A DNA stretch of 64,000 bases from assembly GCF_003633685.1 (NCBI RefSeq), contig NZ_RBKT01000001.1, positions 4,898,001-4,962,000 of the forward strand. The letters run 5' to 3'. Within the stretch, counting starts at the first letter, position 1, and each line of letters begins with the position of its first letter. The position numbers were made by a program, and so were the translations under genes. The notes beneath the pieces were generated by a model, which was not told the origin of the DNA, made no database searches, and saw only the letters and a list, made by a program, of their open reading frames with translations. This DNA is from Micromonospora pisi. GTDB lineage: Bacteria > Actinomycetota > Actinomycetes > Mycobacteriales > Micromonosporaceae. This document shows, one piece after another, positions 8,510-20,204 of the stretch.

Positions 8510-9799
8510 GTGCGGGCAAAACTAGGCACCACGTTCCAGTCCCTGCAGGTCCGAAACTACCGGCTGTTCGCGATCGGTCAGCTCACCAAGCTGATCGGCG
8601 TGTGGATGATGTTCACCGCGCAGGACTGGCTCGTACTCGATCTTTCCCACAACTCGGCGACCGCCCTCGGCTGGGTCACCGCGTTGCAGTTCACCCCCGT
8701 ACTGCTGCTCACCCTCTTCTCCGGCCGGCTCGCCGACCGGTACGACAAGCGCCTGCTGCTCTTCATCGCGAACGCGAGCTGGTGCGTGCTGGCGCTGGTC
8801 ATGAGCGTGTTGGTGGTCACCGGCGTGATCGAACTCTGGCACGTCTTCGTCTTCGCCGCCCTGCTCGGCACCGCGAACGCGGTCGAGACCCCGGTACGTC
8901 AGTCGTTCGTCTCCGAACTCGTCGGCACCTCACTGCTGCCGAACGCGCTGTCGCTCTCGGCGGCGACGTTCAACTCCGCCCGGATCATCGGCCCGGCGGT
9001 GGCCGGTGTGGCGATCGCCGTCTTCGACGTCGGACCGGTCTTCATGATCAGCGTCTTCGGCGCGCTCGCGCCGCTGGTCGGCCTGTTCCGGATGCGCGCC
9101 GACGAACTGCACCGGGAGGCCCTGCCCCCGATCGAGGAACGCGCCCCCGCCCGGGTCATCGACGGACTCCGGTACGTCCGGGTCCGGTCCGACCTGGTGC
9201 TGCCGATGGTGCTCATGTCGGTGATGGGGATGACCCTGTTCAACTTCCAGATCACCCTCGCCGCGCTCGCCAAGACCGTCTTCCACACCGGTGCGGCCTC
9301 GTTCGGACTCTTCACCACCGCGCTCGCACTCGGCGCGCTCGGTGGTGCCCTGGCCGGCAGCGGGCGGCGCAGCCGGCCCTCGGTCTGGGTGGTCCTCGGC
9401 GCGGCGGTGGGCTGCGCGATCTCCGGCACCCTGGTCGGGCTCGCCACCAGCTACTGGCTGGTGATGGTGCTGCTGGTGCCGGCCGGCTTCCTGATGGTCT
9501 ACTTCGCCCAGGCGTCCAACCAGCGGGTCCAGCTCGGCGTCGACGCGGCCTTCCGGGGTCGGGTGATGGCCCTCTGGGTGCTGGTCTTCCTCGGCACCAA
9601 CCCGGTCGGCGCGCCGGTGATCGGCTGGGTCGCCGAGCACGCCGGGGCGAACGCCGCGATCTGGATCGGTGGGCTCATCTCGCTGGCCGCCGCCCTGCTG
9701 GCCCTGCTCTGGCAGTTGCGCCACGAGGGTGCCCGGCTCCGCCTGCGGATCGCCCCCCGCCCCGGCCTCTACGTCGTTCCCGCCGCCGACGCCAGCTGA
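8510..9799 (+). CDS. MFS exporter, EntS-like
   Basis: A 429-residue 12-segment transporter of the MFS_3/enterobactin-exporter-like group. The N terminus FQSLQVRNYRLFAIGQL leads into TM1, with the loop 2-3 motif GRLADRYDKRLLL, and VETPVRQSFVSELVG after TM5. The start is GTG 8510, with a GGAGGAGG site about ten bases upstream. It probably forms a unit with the preceding MarR gene and is controlled by it. Candidate substrates are small amphipathic compounds or siderophores; none can be chosen from sequence. Confidence 0.87.
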   Translation: MRAKLGTTFQSLQVRNYRLFAIGQLTKLIGVWMMFTAQDWLVLDLSHNSATALGWVTALQFTPVLLLTLFSGRLADRYDKRLLLFIANASWCVLALVMSVLVVTGVIELWHVFVFAALLGTANAVETPVRQSFVSELVGTSLLPNALSLSAATFNSARIIGPAVAGVAIAVFDVGPVFMISVFGALAPLVGLFRMRADELHREALPPIEERAPARVIDGLRYVRVRSDLVLPMVLMSVMGMTLFNFQITLAALAKTVFHTGAASFGLFTTALALGALGGALAGSGRRSRPSVWVVLGAAVGCAISGTLVGLATSYWLVMVLLVPAGFLMVYFAQASNQRVQLGVDAAFRGRVMALWVLVFLGTNPVGAPVIGWVAEHAGANAAIWIGGLISLAAALLALLWQLRHEGARLRLRIAPRPGLYVVPAADAS

Positions 9800-9820
9800 C
9801 CCGGCAAGCCAGCCGATCAG

Positions 9821-9870
9821 AAGGAAGGGGCCCTTGTTATCGGATATGGATAGGAAGGGGCCCTTCCTTA
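9821..9870. repeat. Two copies of a GGAAGGGGCCCTT palindromic element
   Basis: Copy 1 (9821-9840) and copy 2 (9851-9870) share GGAAGGGGCCCTT and are separated by ten bases. Copy 2 is the better palindrome (GGAAGGG-G-CCCTTCC). They sit in the 119-bp gap after the MFS gene. They may act as a terminator; their form also suggests a dispersed intergenic repeat, as I recall seeing in Micromonospora genomes. Confidence 0.7.
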
Positions 9871-9918
9871 CCCGAGCGGGGGTGGGCGAGTGTCGTACCG
9901 GTCTGATTGGTTGTGGGG

Positions 9919-10668
9919 ATGGAGCAGACGCGCTATCTGGAGTGTCTCGCCGCCGACCACGCCCGGCTGGGGCTCGTCGCGGCAAAGGGCCTGGCCGAGA
10001 CCGTGCCGAGTTGTCCGGACTGGAGCGTGCGGGACCTGACTCGTCACGTGGCTCAGGTCTACCTGCACAAGGTCGCCTGCATGCGGGCCGGGGCGGCACC
10101 CCAGGACTGGCCGCCGGACCTCTCCGCGGAGGAGCCGGCCATGCTGCTCGAACGGGCGTACGCGGAACTGGTGTCGGAGTTCGGCAACCGGACCCCCGGG
10201 TCGGCCGCCTACACCTGGTACGAGCCGGATCAGACGGTGGCGTTCTGGATCCGCCGGATGGCGCACGAGACGGTGGTGCACCGGGTCGACGCGGAGCAGG
10301 CGGTCGGGGCGTCCATCGCCGACATCCCGGACGACCTCGCTCACGACGGGATCGACGAGGTGCTCCAGGTGATGCTGGAATACGGCACCCGTAACTGGCC
10401 GGAGGCGTTTGCCGGATCACTGCCGGACTCCCCGGTCCGGTTGCTTGTCGACGCCGGTGAGCGGAGCTGGCTGGTCGATCTGGGTCCGTCCGGCGCCCAG
10501 GTCGGACCCGGGGCCACGGACCAGCCGGTGCACGCGACGATCAGCGGCTCCCCGCAGGAACTGCTGCTCTGGCTCTGGCGTCGCTCACCCGAAGCAGCGG
10601 TACGGCGTACCGGTGACCGGGTCGTGGTCGAACACTTCCGCCACTGCCTCGGCCTCGCCACGCAGTAA
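9919..10668 (+). CDS. Maleylpyruvate isomerase-family mycothiol-dependent enzyme
   Basis: A 249-residue protein with an N-terminal DinB-like, metal-binding mycothiol-dependent domain (residues 1-160) and a small C-terminal domain (about 170-249). Marks are the WSVRDLTRHVAQVYLHK helix with a metal-binding histidine, and the AHETVVHRVDAE motif supplying further ligands. Family members use mycothiol as cofactor or co-substrate in isomerisation or detoxification; the actual reaction is unknown. ATG 9919 is preferred over the TTG at 9907. The gene stands alone between hairpin-like repeats and a membrane-protein gene. Confidence 0.82.
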   Translation: MEQTRYLECLAADHARLGLVAAKGLAETVPSCPDWSVRDLTRHVAQVYLHKVACMRAGAAPQDWPPDLSAEEPAMLLERAYAELVSEFGNRTPGSAAYTWYEPDQTVAFWIRRMAHETVVHRVDAEQAVGASIADIPDDLAHDGIDEVLQVMLEYGTRNWPEAFAGSLPDSPVRLLVDAGERSWLVDLGPSGAQVGPGATDQPVHATISGSPQELLLWLWRRSPEAAVRRTGDRVVVEHFRHCLGLATQ

Positions 10669-10757
10669 TCGGGCGGCCCCGAGGGCGGACGGCGGCTAGG
10701 GTTTCATCGGTGACGCGCCCCGTACGGCGGGGCCTGACGTCGGAGGAGATGGCGGTC

Positions 10758-11255
10758 ATGCACGCGCTCGTGCTGGCACTGGCACTCCTGGCACTGGTCT
10801 GTCTTCCGGCGTTGGTGGCCGCGATGATCTGCGCCGACGAGCTGGTGCACTGGCTCGCCGCCGAGTGGGACGCCCATCGGGTGCGGCGGCGGGAGCAGCG
10901 AGCCCTGGATCACCTGGAGCGGGCGCTGCGCGCCGAAACAGGCTTCGGCGGCTTCGACCCCGCCGAGCTGGATCGGCCGGGCGGCCCCGCCATCGAACAG
11001 GTCGCGGCCGATCTGCGCCGACTCGGCGGTGAACGGCTCGGGCCGCAGCAGAGGTCCCGGTCCGGGCACGGCGACCTGCTGCGGGCGTACGACGACCGCC
11101 TTCGGCTCGCCAGCCGGTATCTGGGGGTGGCGGAGCACCTGGCGGACCTGGACGGGCTGGACCGGGAGATCGAACGGGTCCGGGTCGAGGGTGAACTGGA
11201 GGCGGCCGGCTTGATGCTGCACCAGGCCGGTCGCCGCCCGTACCCGGAATGGTGA
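10758..11255 (+). CDS. Hypothetical membrane-anchored protein
   Basis: A 165-residue protein that I do not recognise. Residues 2-25 form one hydrophobic segment (LVLALALLALVCLPALVAAM), followed by a basic stretch and a mostly helical, charged cytosolic domain rich in Arg, Glu and Leu, perhaps a coiled coil. GGAGGAG at 10742-10748 is nine bases from ATG 10758, so this start is preferred to GTG 10710 or ATG 10749. It ends four bases before thpR and may be co-transcribed with it. Confidence 0.7.
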   Translation: MHALVLALALLALVCLPALVAAMICADELVHWLAAEWDAHRVRRREQRALDHLERALRAETGFGGFDPAELDRPGGPAIEQVAADLRRLGGERLGPQQRSRSGHGDLLRAYDDRLRLASRYLGVAEHLADLDGLDREIERVRVEGELEAAGLMLHQAGRRPYPEW

Positions 11256-11259
11256 ACTG

Positions 11260-11865
11260 GTGCGACTGTTCGTGGCGATCCAGCCGCCGTCGGAGGCGTT
11301 GGACGATCTCGCCGGGATGGTGGACGGGCTGCGGGTCGGTGCCGCGGGGGCGTCCGGGGTCAACGTACGGCTGACCGCACCGGAGGACCTGCACCTGACC
11401 GTCGTCTTCATCGGCGAGGTACGGGACGACCAACTGTCCGGGGTCCGTCGCGCGCTCGATCGGGCGGCCGGGAGTTGGCGCCCGCCGCCGGGAACGGGCG
11501 GCTCGGTCGAGGTTGTGGGCGTGCCGAGGCTGCGGCTCGGCGGCGGCGGACTCTTCGGGCCGGCAGCCGACGGCGTGCTCTGGGTGGGCCTGCGCGGCGA
11601 CGTGGACGCGTTGCACGCGGTCAGCCTGGCCGCCCGACGCGAACTCACCGGCTGCGCAATGGCGCACGACCCGAGGCCGTACGTGCCGCACGTCACCCTG
11701 GCCCGGCCGGGGCGTCGGCTGTCACCCGAGGACGTCGAGGCCGACCGGGGTGCCCTGGACGGCTACCTCGGTCCGTCCTGGCCCGTGACGGAACTGGTGC
11801 TGGTACGCAGCAACCCGCCCGGCCACCGGCGCCGGTACGACCACCTGGCCGCCTGGCCGCTGTAG
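11260..11865 (+). CDS. thpR: RNA 2',3'-cyclic phosphodiesterase
   Basis: A 201-residue 2H phosphoesterase that opens 2',3'-cyclic phosphate ends on RNA. Both catalytic signatures are visible: H45-L-T47-V and H144-V-T146-L, in two symmetric halves. The N terminus RLFVAIQPP is the classical family start, which fixes GTG 11260. It follows the hypothetical membrane-protein gene by four bases. It converges on sepH. Confidence 0.9.
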   Translation: MRLFVAIQPPSEALDDLAGMVDGLRVGAAGASGVNVRLTAPEDLHLTVVFIGEVRDDQLSGVRRALDRAAGSWRPPPGTGGSVEVVGVPRLRLGGGGLFGPAADGVLWVGLRGDVDALHAVSLAARRELTGCAMAHDPRPYVPHVTLARPGRRLSPEDVEADRGALDGYLGPSWPVTELVLVRSNPPGHRRRYDHLAAWPL

Positions 11866-11916
11866 CCGTACAGGGGAGAACGGGCTGGCCTCGCCGAGCC
11901 GCGGGAGTGTGTCGGG

Positions 11917-13005
11917 TCAGGAGGTTTCGCGGGCAGCGGGGCCGCTGCCGAAGAGCACGTCGTCCCAGCTCGGCAGCCGCTTACGGGGCTTGCCGCTCTG
12001 GTCGGCGTTCTCGTTGGTGGCCGCCGGTGTGGTGGTCCGGCGTGGACGCAGCACCGCCAGCGACGGCACCGCCGGAACCTCCTTGGGCAGGTCCGCGTCG
12101 TCGTCGAACGCCGACCCCTGACCTCCACCGAGCAGCGCCGCCGCGCCACCGGCGACCGGTCGCGGTCGGGGCGTCTCGTAGCCGGAGTGCGCGGCCGGGG
12201 AAACCGGTTCCAGGCCGCGTCCGGCAGTCGACCCGAGTGGACGGTCGAGGGAGGCGAGCAGTGCATCCCGGCCGGCCCGGATCGGATCGCGGGTCGGACG
12301 CGGTGGCGCCGTCTGCTCGCTGGCGGGCGCCGGCAGGCCGTGCCCACCCCGGGACGGCTCGACCCGGGACGGGCCGGGCAACCCGTGACCGCCACGCTCC
12401 GGCGACGGCTCCTGGCCGAGGATCGGTGTGGGGCGCTCGGCGCAGAGGTACTGCGCCATGTCGTCGTGCGGCGAAACCATCTGCCGCGTCTTGTCGAGGT
12501 CCCAGACAGCCTGCGCGGTGGCCTTGCCGGACGGCCAACTGGCGATGATTCGCCAGGTGCCGTCGTCGCGCCGGTAGGCGTCCCAGGAGATCTTCTCGGT
12601 GTCGATGCTGTGCTGTGCCAGCCGGCCGTCGACCACCTCGGCGAGCGGAACGCTCTTCTCCGAGTTCTTCAGCCGGGTACGCCGTGCGTGCTGGGCGACC
12701 ATCGCCCGCTCCTGCAGCACCGGACCGGCGTAACGCAGCACCCGGTCGACCGGGACACCGGCGATCCGGGCCACGTCCTCGGCGGACTCACCGGCCCGGA
12801 TCCGGGCCTGGATGTCCCGTGGAGAGAGGGAGGCGACCTGGTCGTGGACCGGGGCCACCACCGACAGTGGGGCGCCACCCGGTTCGGTGTGGAGGACTGT
12901 GGCCACCCGCTCGTCGATGGGGAGCGCGAGCAGGCGACCCACCTCATCGGCGAGAACCAGGGCCTGGCCGTCCTCGGAGAGGGCGACGAAGCGTACCGGT
13001 CGCAT
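11917..13005 (-). CDS. sepH: Septation protein SepH
   Basis: A 362-residue cell-division protein that, in Streptomyces and mycobacteria, binds FtsZ and promotes Z-ring assembly. Residues 1-170 are the DUF3071 domain, opening with RPVRFVALSEDGQALVLADE and including a helix-turn-helix-like part (LSPRDIQARIRAGESAEDVA). A long Pro/Gly/Arg-rich linker follows, and the conserved C-terminal motif RLPSWDDVLFG closes the protein. ATG 13005 has GGAGG upstream. It lies downstream of serC on the same strand, as I recall for Rv0884c-Rv0883c, with 286 bp between them. Confidence 0.9.
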   Translation of the reverse strand: MRPVRFVALSEDGQALVLADEVGRLLALPIDERVATVLHTEPGGAPLSVVAPVHDQVASLSPRDIQARIRAGESAEDVARIAGVPVDRVLRYAGPVLQERAMVAQHARRTRLKNSEKSVPLAEVVDGRLAQHSIDTEKISWDAYRRDDGTWRIIASWPSGKATAQAVWDLDKTRQMVSPHDDMAQYLCAERPTPILGQEPSPERGGHGLPGPSRVEPSRGGHGLPAPASEQTAPPRPTRDPIRAGRDALLASLDRPLGSTAGRGLEPVSPAAHSGYETPRPRPVAGGAAALLGGGQGSAFDDDADLPKEVPAVPSLAVLRPRRTTTPAATNENADQSGKPRKRLPSWDDVLFGSGPAARETS

Positions 13006-13234
13006 CGCGTTGCCTCCGTCCCGCTCGGCACACGCCACGAGCCAGCCACCCGGGCGTCCTCGCCACACGGTACGCCGGTCGGCCCGTCCGTGGGGGATGC
13101 CACGCCCGCATGTCGCGGGTGAGCTGCGCGAATGATCAATGACCCGTCGGGGTTCCGACGGACCCGCCCGGACCGGCCGCACGGGTCCGGACGCGTCCAT
13201 GCTGTACGCGCCCGGACCATCACGATATCCGCGA

Positions 13235-13262
13235 CCGCCCGCCGCCCGCCGCCCGCCGCCCG
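13235..13262. repeat. Heptanucleotide repeat, 4 x CCGCCCG
   Basis: Four perfect tandem copies of CCGCCCG lie between serC and sepH, 30 bases past the serC stop. They are non-coding. The unit is a simple-sequence slippage candidate. The nearby stem CCGTCGG/CCGACGG (13144-13150 with 13155-13161) could help end serC transcription. Confidence 0.8.
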
Positions 13263-13291
13263 GTGAGGCGGTGCCGGCGCGGCGAGCCCTG

Positions 13292-15767
<2,476 letters not shown>

Positions 15768-16017
15768 TTCGCTCTCCTGGATCTGGTTCGTCCGTACACC
15801 CGGGGCTCATCGGTGTGACCCGGGAGCTCCTTAGGCGACCCTCAGGGATGTGTTCGTGCCATCTTGCCTGGTGAGTAACTAACTCGCGACCCGGTCTCGA
15901 TGTGCTGCGCACGACACTTTTCCGGAGCCGGTTCCGCGACGGATTCATCGATCGCCGGCCAATTACCTGACCAGTGCCGGTTCACCCGGGTCCAGGCGGG
16001 TGCGCCAGGATGGCCAG

Positions 16018-16677
16018 GTGACGCCAGACACAGTGCGACCAGCGGGTATTCGCAGCGACTACGCGGTCGACCGGGGGCTCTCCCGGACCGACCTGGCCCC
16101 GGACTGGTACACCCAGTTCGACCGCTGGTTCGCCGACGCGGTCGCCGCCGGCCTGCCCGAGCCGAACGCCATGATGCTGGCCACCGCCGACGCCACCGGG
16201 CGGCCCAGCGGCCGGACCGTCCTGCTCAAGGGGTACGACGAGCGCGGGCTGGTGTTCTTCACCAACTACGGCTCCCGCAAGGGCTCCGAGGCGCTCGCCA
16301 ACCCGTACGCCAGCCTGGTCTTTCCGTGGTTTCCGATGTCCCGGCAGGTGGTGGTCTGCGGCGCGGTGGAGCCGGTCGACCGGGCCGAGACCGAGGAGTA
16401 CTTCGCCAGTCGCCCGCGCGGCTCCCGGCTCGGGGCGTGGGCCAGCCCACAGTCGCGGGTGCTGCCCGACCGGGAGACCCTGGACACCAGTTTCCGGGCG
16501 GTCGTGGACCGGTTCGGTGACCAGGGTCCGATTCCGCCGCCGCCGCACTGGGGTGGTCTGCGGGTGGTGCCGGAGACGGTGGAGTTCTGGCAGGGGAGGA
16601 CCAGCAGGCTGCACGATCGGCTGCGCTACCGTCGAGGCGACGAACAGGGGTGGATCATCGAACGACTGGCACCATGA
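16018..16677 (+). CDS. pdxH: Pyridoxamine 5'-phosphate oxidase
   Basis: A 219-residue FMN enzyme that oxidises pyridoxamine- or pyridoxine-5'-phosphate to pyridoxal phosphate. Family marks are PNAMMLATADATGRPSGRTV with the FMN-binding arginine, VLLKGYDERGLVFFTNYGS, and the C-terminal RLHDRLRYRR signature. GTG 16018 has AGGA seven bases upstream; a GTG at 16000 would add six residues. Its stop overlaps the start of the next MFS gene (ATGA). It could serve the nearby PLP enzyme SerC, but no direct link is shown. Confidence 0.92.
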   Translation: MTPDTVRPAGIRSDYAVDRGLSRTDLAPDWYTQFDRWFADAVAAGLPEPNAMMLATADATGRPSGRTVLLKGYDERGLVFFTNYGSRKGSEALANPYASLVFPWFPMSRQVVVCGAVEPVDRAETEEYFASRPRGSRLGAWASPQSRVLPDRETLDTSFRAVVDRFGDQGPIPPPPHWGGLRVVPETVEFWQGRTSRLHDRLRYRRGDEQGWIIERLAP

Positions 16678-18068
16678 GTTCCGAGCCGGGTTCCGCGCAG
16701 GACTCCGGACAGCTCCTCGAAGACCGGCAGAGCGGTCAGCAGGACCTCGAAGACCGGAAACTCGCAGACAGTAAGCAAGAGAAGAAGCCGTCGCGGTGGG
16801 CGATCGACGTACGCCCGCTGCGGGTTCCCGCGTACCGGCGGCTCTGGATCGGCAACGGCGTGTCGATGTACGGCATGCAGTTCACCGCCGTCGCCGTGCC
16901 GGTGGAGATGTACACCCTGACCCATGACTCGTTCTGGGTCGGCCTGCTCGGCCTCACCACCCTGGTCCCGTTGGTGATCTTCGGCATCTGGGGCGGTGCC
17001 GTCGCCGACGTGGTGGACCGGCGCAAGCTGCTCCTGGTGAGCACCGCCCTGCTCTGGCTGACCACACTCGGTCTGCTGGCCCAGGCGGTGTTCCGGGTGG
17101 GCAGCCCGGTGCTGCTGCTCGCCCTGGTCGCGGTCCAGTCGGCCGCGTTCGGGATCAGCTCACCGGCCCGCCAGGCCATCATCACCCGGCTGGTGCCGAC
17201 CCCGCTGGTACCGGCCGCGCTGACCCTCGGATTCACCACCGCACAGGCGGCCGGGGTGGCCGGCCCGCTCACCGCGGGTCTGATCTTCTCCGCCTGGGCG
17301 CCGGAGACCGGCCTGCCGCTGGCGTACGGGGTGGACGCCCTGCTCTTCACCGTCTCGCTCTGGGCCACCTACCGGCTGCCGTCGCTGGCGCCGCTGGCCG
17401 AGAGCGAGGGCGGGGAGGTGGACGCGAACGCCCCACCGGCCGCCCGGCGCGCCGGGCTGCGCAGCATCGCCGACGGTTTCCGTTACCTGGCCACCACCCC
17501 GGTGCTCCTGCTCTCCTTCGGCATCGACCTGATCGCGATGGTGCTCGCCATGCCCCGCAGCCTCTTCCCGGAGGTGGCGCAGGAGCGGTTCGGCGGGGGA
17601 GCGGCGATCGGTCTGCTCTACAGCGCGATCGCGATCGGGTCGGTGCTCGGCGGTCTCACCTCGGGTTGGATCGGCCGGATCGAGCGTCAGGGCCTGGCCC
17701 TGGTGGTCGCGGTGGTCGGCTGGGGGGTGAGCATCGCGTTCGCCGGACTGGCGCACCAGCTCTGGCTGGTGGTCGGGCTGCTCGCCCTGGCCGGCGCCGC
17801 CGACCTGGTCTCCTCGGTGTTCCGGCAGTCGATGTTGCAGGTCTACGTGCCGGACCGGATGCGGGGGCGGCTCCAGGGGGTCAACATCACCGTGGTGGCC
17901 GGCGGTCCCCGGCTCGGTGATCTTCGGGCCGGCCTGATGGCCTCCTCGCTCGGCGTCGGCGTCGCCTGGGTGGGCGGCGGGCTGGCGGTGGTGGTGCTGG
18001 CCCCGCTGCTGGCGCTCGCCTTCCCGGCGCTCATGCGCTACCGGGCACCGGCCACGCCCGCCGACTGA
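16674..18068 (+). CDS. MFS transporter coupled to pdxH
   Basis: A 464-residue 12-segment MFS_3-type exporter. A 45-residue hydrophilic N terminus precedes TM1 (YRRLWIGNGVSMYGMQFT). The loop 2-3 motif is GGAVADVVDRRKLLL, and a second Arg-rich loop (PDRMRGRLQGVN) lies near TM10-11. ATG 16674 overlaps the pdxH stop by four bases, implying translational coupling. Whether it moves a B6 vitamer is speculation based only on position. Confidence 0.85.
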   Translation: MSSEPGSAQDSGQLLEDRQSGQQDLEDRKLADSKQEKKPSRWAIDVRPLRVPAYRRLWIGNGVSMYGMQFTAVAVPVEMYTLTHDSFWVGLLGLTTLVPLVIFGIWGGAVADVVDRRKLLLVSTALLWLTTLGLLAQAVFRVGSPVLLLALVAVQSAAFGISSPARQAIITRLVPTPLVPAALTLGFTTAQAAGVAGPLTAGLIFSAWAPETGLPLAYGVDALLFTVSLWATYRLPSLAPLAESEGGEVDANAPPAARRAGLRSIADGFRYLATTPVLLLSFGIDLIAMVLAMPRSLFPEVAQERFGGGAAIGLLYSAIAIGSVLGGLTSGWIGRIERQGLALVVAVVGWGVSIAFAGLAHQLWLVVGLLALAGAADLVSSVFRQSMLQVYVPDRMRGRLQGVNITVVAGGPRLGDLRAGLMASSLGVGVAWVGGGLAVVVLAPLLALAFPALMRYRAPATPAD

Positions 18069-18157
18069 GCGCGAACCCGGTCGGATAGCTGCTTCGCTGG
18101 TGGCCGGGGTTGCCGGGCGATCGGGCGGCGCGTCGGGCCAACCGATATCGTCCCGGC

Positions 18158-19099
18158 ATGGAGAACGTGGAAACCGGGCCCCGCCCGCTGTCCGGCACAC
18201 AGTGGACGATCGCGGGTGGCGGCCAGGAGGCCGTCGTGGTGGAGGTGGGCGGGGGACTTCGCGCCTACCGGATCGGCGGGGTGGACTACCTCGACGGGTA
18301 CGCCGACGACGAGGTCTCGCCGGGCAGCGCCGGGCAGGTGCTCGCCCCCTGGCCGAACCGGATCCGGGACGGCCGGTACAGCTTCGGCGACCGCTCGTAC
18401 CAGCTGGCGCTGACCGAGCCGGACAAGCACACCGCGATTCACGGCCTGGTCAACTGGCTTCCCTGGCACCTGGTGGAAGAGGCGCCGGACGCGATCACGG
18501 TCGCCTGTGAGCTGCCCGCCCAGGTGGGTTACCCGTGGCCGCTGCGGCTGACCACCCGGTGGCAGATCGGCCCGGAGGGGCTGCGGGCCGACCACGAGGT
18601 GACCAACCTCGGGGCGCAGGAGGCACCGTTCGGGCTCTCCGTACACCCGTACTTCCGGTTGCCGGGGGTGCCGGTGGAGCAGGTGCGGCTCCGGGTGCCG
18701 GGACGCAGCCGGCTGCTGGCCGACGGTCGGCTGCTGCCGATCGGCGCGGTCAAGGTCACTGGCAGTGAGTACGACTTCACCGAGCCCCGGCAGATCGGCG
18801 ACGCCGTGCTCGACGTCACCTTCGGCGAGGTCGAGCAGGGGCCGGACGGTTCCAGCGTCACCCTCACCGGACCGGGTGCGGAGCCGGCGGTCAGCATCTG
18901 GGCCGACCGGGCGTTCGGCTGGTGGCAGGTGTTCACCGGCGACACCCTGACCGGAGACCGGAACCGCAGGTCGGTCGCGGTGGAGCCGATGACGTGCCCG
19001 CCGGACGCGTTCCGTTCGGGCCGGGACGTGATCGTGCTGGCGCCCGGCGCGACCTGGCGCGCGAGTTGGGGGATCCGCCCCGGCTCGGCCGTCGCCTGA
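18158..19099 (+). CDS. Aldose 1-epimerase family protein
   Basis: A 313-residue galactose-mutarotase-like beta-sandwich enzyme that interconverts sugar anomers. The catalytic base region is HTAIHGLVNWLPW, the acid region is SVHPYFRLPG, and the C-terminal glutamate lies in VAVEPMTCPPDAFR. PWPNRIRDGRYSF is the substrate-binding Asn-Arg segment. ATG 18158 begins the family homology. It lies 17 bp upstream of a nitroreductase gene and may be in one unit with it. Confidence 0.88.
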   Translation: MENVETGPRPLSGTQWTIAGGGQEAVVVEVGGGLRAYRIGGVDYLDGYADDEVSPGSAGQVLAPWPNRIRDGRYSFGDRSYQLALTEPDKHTAIHGLVNWLPWHLVEEAPDAITVACELPAQVGYPWPLRLTTRWQIGPEGLRADHEVTNLGAQEAPFGLSVHPYFRLPGVPVEQVRLRVPGRSRLLADGRLLPIGAVKVTGSEYDFTEPRQIGDAVLDVTFGEVEQGPDGSSVTLTGPGAEPAVSIWADRAFGWWQVFTGDTLTGDRNRRSVAVEPMTCPPDAFRSGRDVIVLAPGATWRASWGIRPGSAVA

Positions 19100-19116
19100 G
19101 CGGGCGGGCCGGCCGG

Positions 19117-19719
19117 ATGGAGTTCGCGCAGGTCGTACGGGCCCGGCGGATGGTGCGCAACTACGACCCGGACCGGCCGGTCCCGCCGGACCTGGTCGAG
19201 CGGCTGCTGGATCACGCGGTGCGGGCGCCGTCGGCCGGGTTCTCCCAGGGCTGGGGCTTCCTGGTGCTGGAGACCGCAGCGGACACGGCGCGTTTCTGGT
19301 CGGCGACCAGTCCGGACCCCGGCGCCGGGGGACGTTGGCTGACCGGGATGCGCCGTGCCCCGTTGATCGTGGTGCCGCACGCGAACCGGTCGGCGTACCT
19401 GGACCGGTACGCCGAACCGGACAAGGGCTGGACCGATCGCGACGAGAGCCGCTGGCCGGTGCCGTACTGGCATGTCGACGCCGGTTTCGCCGCACTGCTG
19501 ATATTGCTTACCGCAGTGGACGAGGGGCTTGGCGCGTGTTTTTTCGGGATCCCACCGGAGCGCGTCTCCGCGTATCGTGATGAGTTCGGCGTACCCGATG
19601 AATTCAGCCCTATCGGGGCCCTGACAATTGGTTATCGGGCACCGGACCACCGGTCGGCCTCGCTCAAGCGGGGCCGTCGTCCGCTCGATCAGGTCGTCCA
19701 TCGCGGTCAATGGGGTTGA
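19117..19719 (+). CDS. Nitroreductase-family flavoprotein
   Basis: A 200-residue FMN-dependent oxidoreductase of the nitroreductase fold. It shows the RRMVRNYDPDRPVPP start that binds FMN phosphate, APSAGFSQGWGFLVLE, and the GLGACFFGIPPE segment of the dimer interface. The substrate is unknown; similar enzymes reduce nitro compounds, quinones or flavins. ATG 19117 begins the conserved FMN-binding region. It is followed by 182 bp without a clear gene before the ParB-like gene. Confidence 0.87.
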   Translation: MEFAQVVRARRMVRNYDPDRPVPPDLVERLLDHAVRAPSAGFSQGWGFLVLETAADTARFWSATSPDPGAGGRWLTGMRRAPLIVVPHANRSAYLDRYAEPDKGWTDRDESRWPVPYWHVDAGFAALLILLTAVDEGLGACFFGIPPERVSAYRDEFGVPDEFSPIGALTIGYRAPDHRSASLKRGRRPLDQVVHRGQWG

Positions 19720-19901
19720 CCGTTCGGCTGGTACGTGTCGGACGGGCAGTAACGAAATCGACATCCGGGAACAAACCGCGATCTCGTGGTCGGTCGCTAG
19801 GCTGACACGGGCCATCGGATTGGCACCGGCGTCATCGGACGTGGTGGGGCAGGGGCGGAACGGCAGAGCCGGCCCGGCCACGGGGAGGGGAGAGTGCTGT
19901 C

Positions 19902-20204
19902 GTGATCTTCAAAGCGGTTCGGGACGGACGTCCCTACCCGGAGCACGGGTTCACCCTCAAGCAGTGGGCGGAGATTCCGCCGCGCCCGCTTCGGCTCGAC
20001 CAGCTGATCACGACCAAGCGAGAGCTCGCGCTCGACAAGCTGCTCGCCGAGGACTCCACGTTCTACGGCGACCTCTTCCCCCACGTCGTGCAGTGGAACA
20101 ACGGCCTTTACCTGGAGGACGGCCTGCACCGCGCGCTCCGGGCGGCGCTCCAGCAGCGCAACCAGATCCACGCCCGGGTGCTCGTCCTGCCGGCGGCACC
20201 GTGA
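19902..20204 (+). CDS. Small ParB-like protein, coupled to acyl-CoA dehydrogenase
   Basis: A 100-residue single-domain protein resembling the N-terminal ParB/Srx-like fold. PRPLRLDQLITTKRELALDK parallels the ParB strand-helix start, and LYLEDGLHRALRAALQQR parallels the ParB DGxHR nucleotide-binding loop (D73-G-L-H-R77). I recall similar actinobacterial proteins being auto-labelled VapB-family antitoxins, but no toxin partner is adjacent. GTG 19902 is preceded by GGGAGGGG. Its TGA overlaps the next GTG (GTGA), so it is translated with the dehydrogenase. The function is unknown. Confidence 0.7.
   Translation: MIFKAVRDGRPYPEHGFTLKQWAEIPPRPLRLDQLITTKRELALDKLLAEDSTFYGDLFPHVVQWNNGLYLEDGLHRALRAALQQRNQIHARVLVLPAAP

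Noticed and set aside
19902-20204. Type II toxin-antitoxin module
   Set aside because: The ParB-like protein resembles one auto-labelled VapB, but the coupled partner is an acyl-CoA dehydrogenase and no PIN-domain toxin is present.
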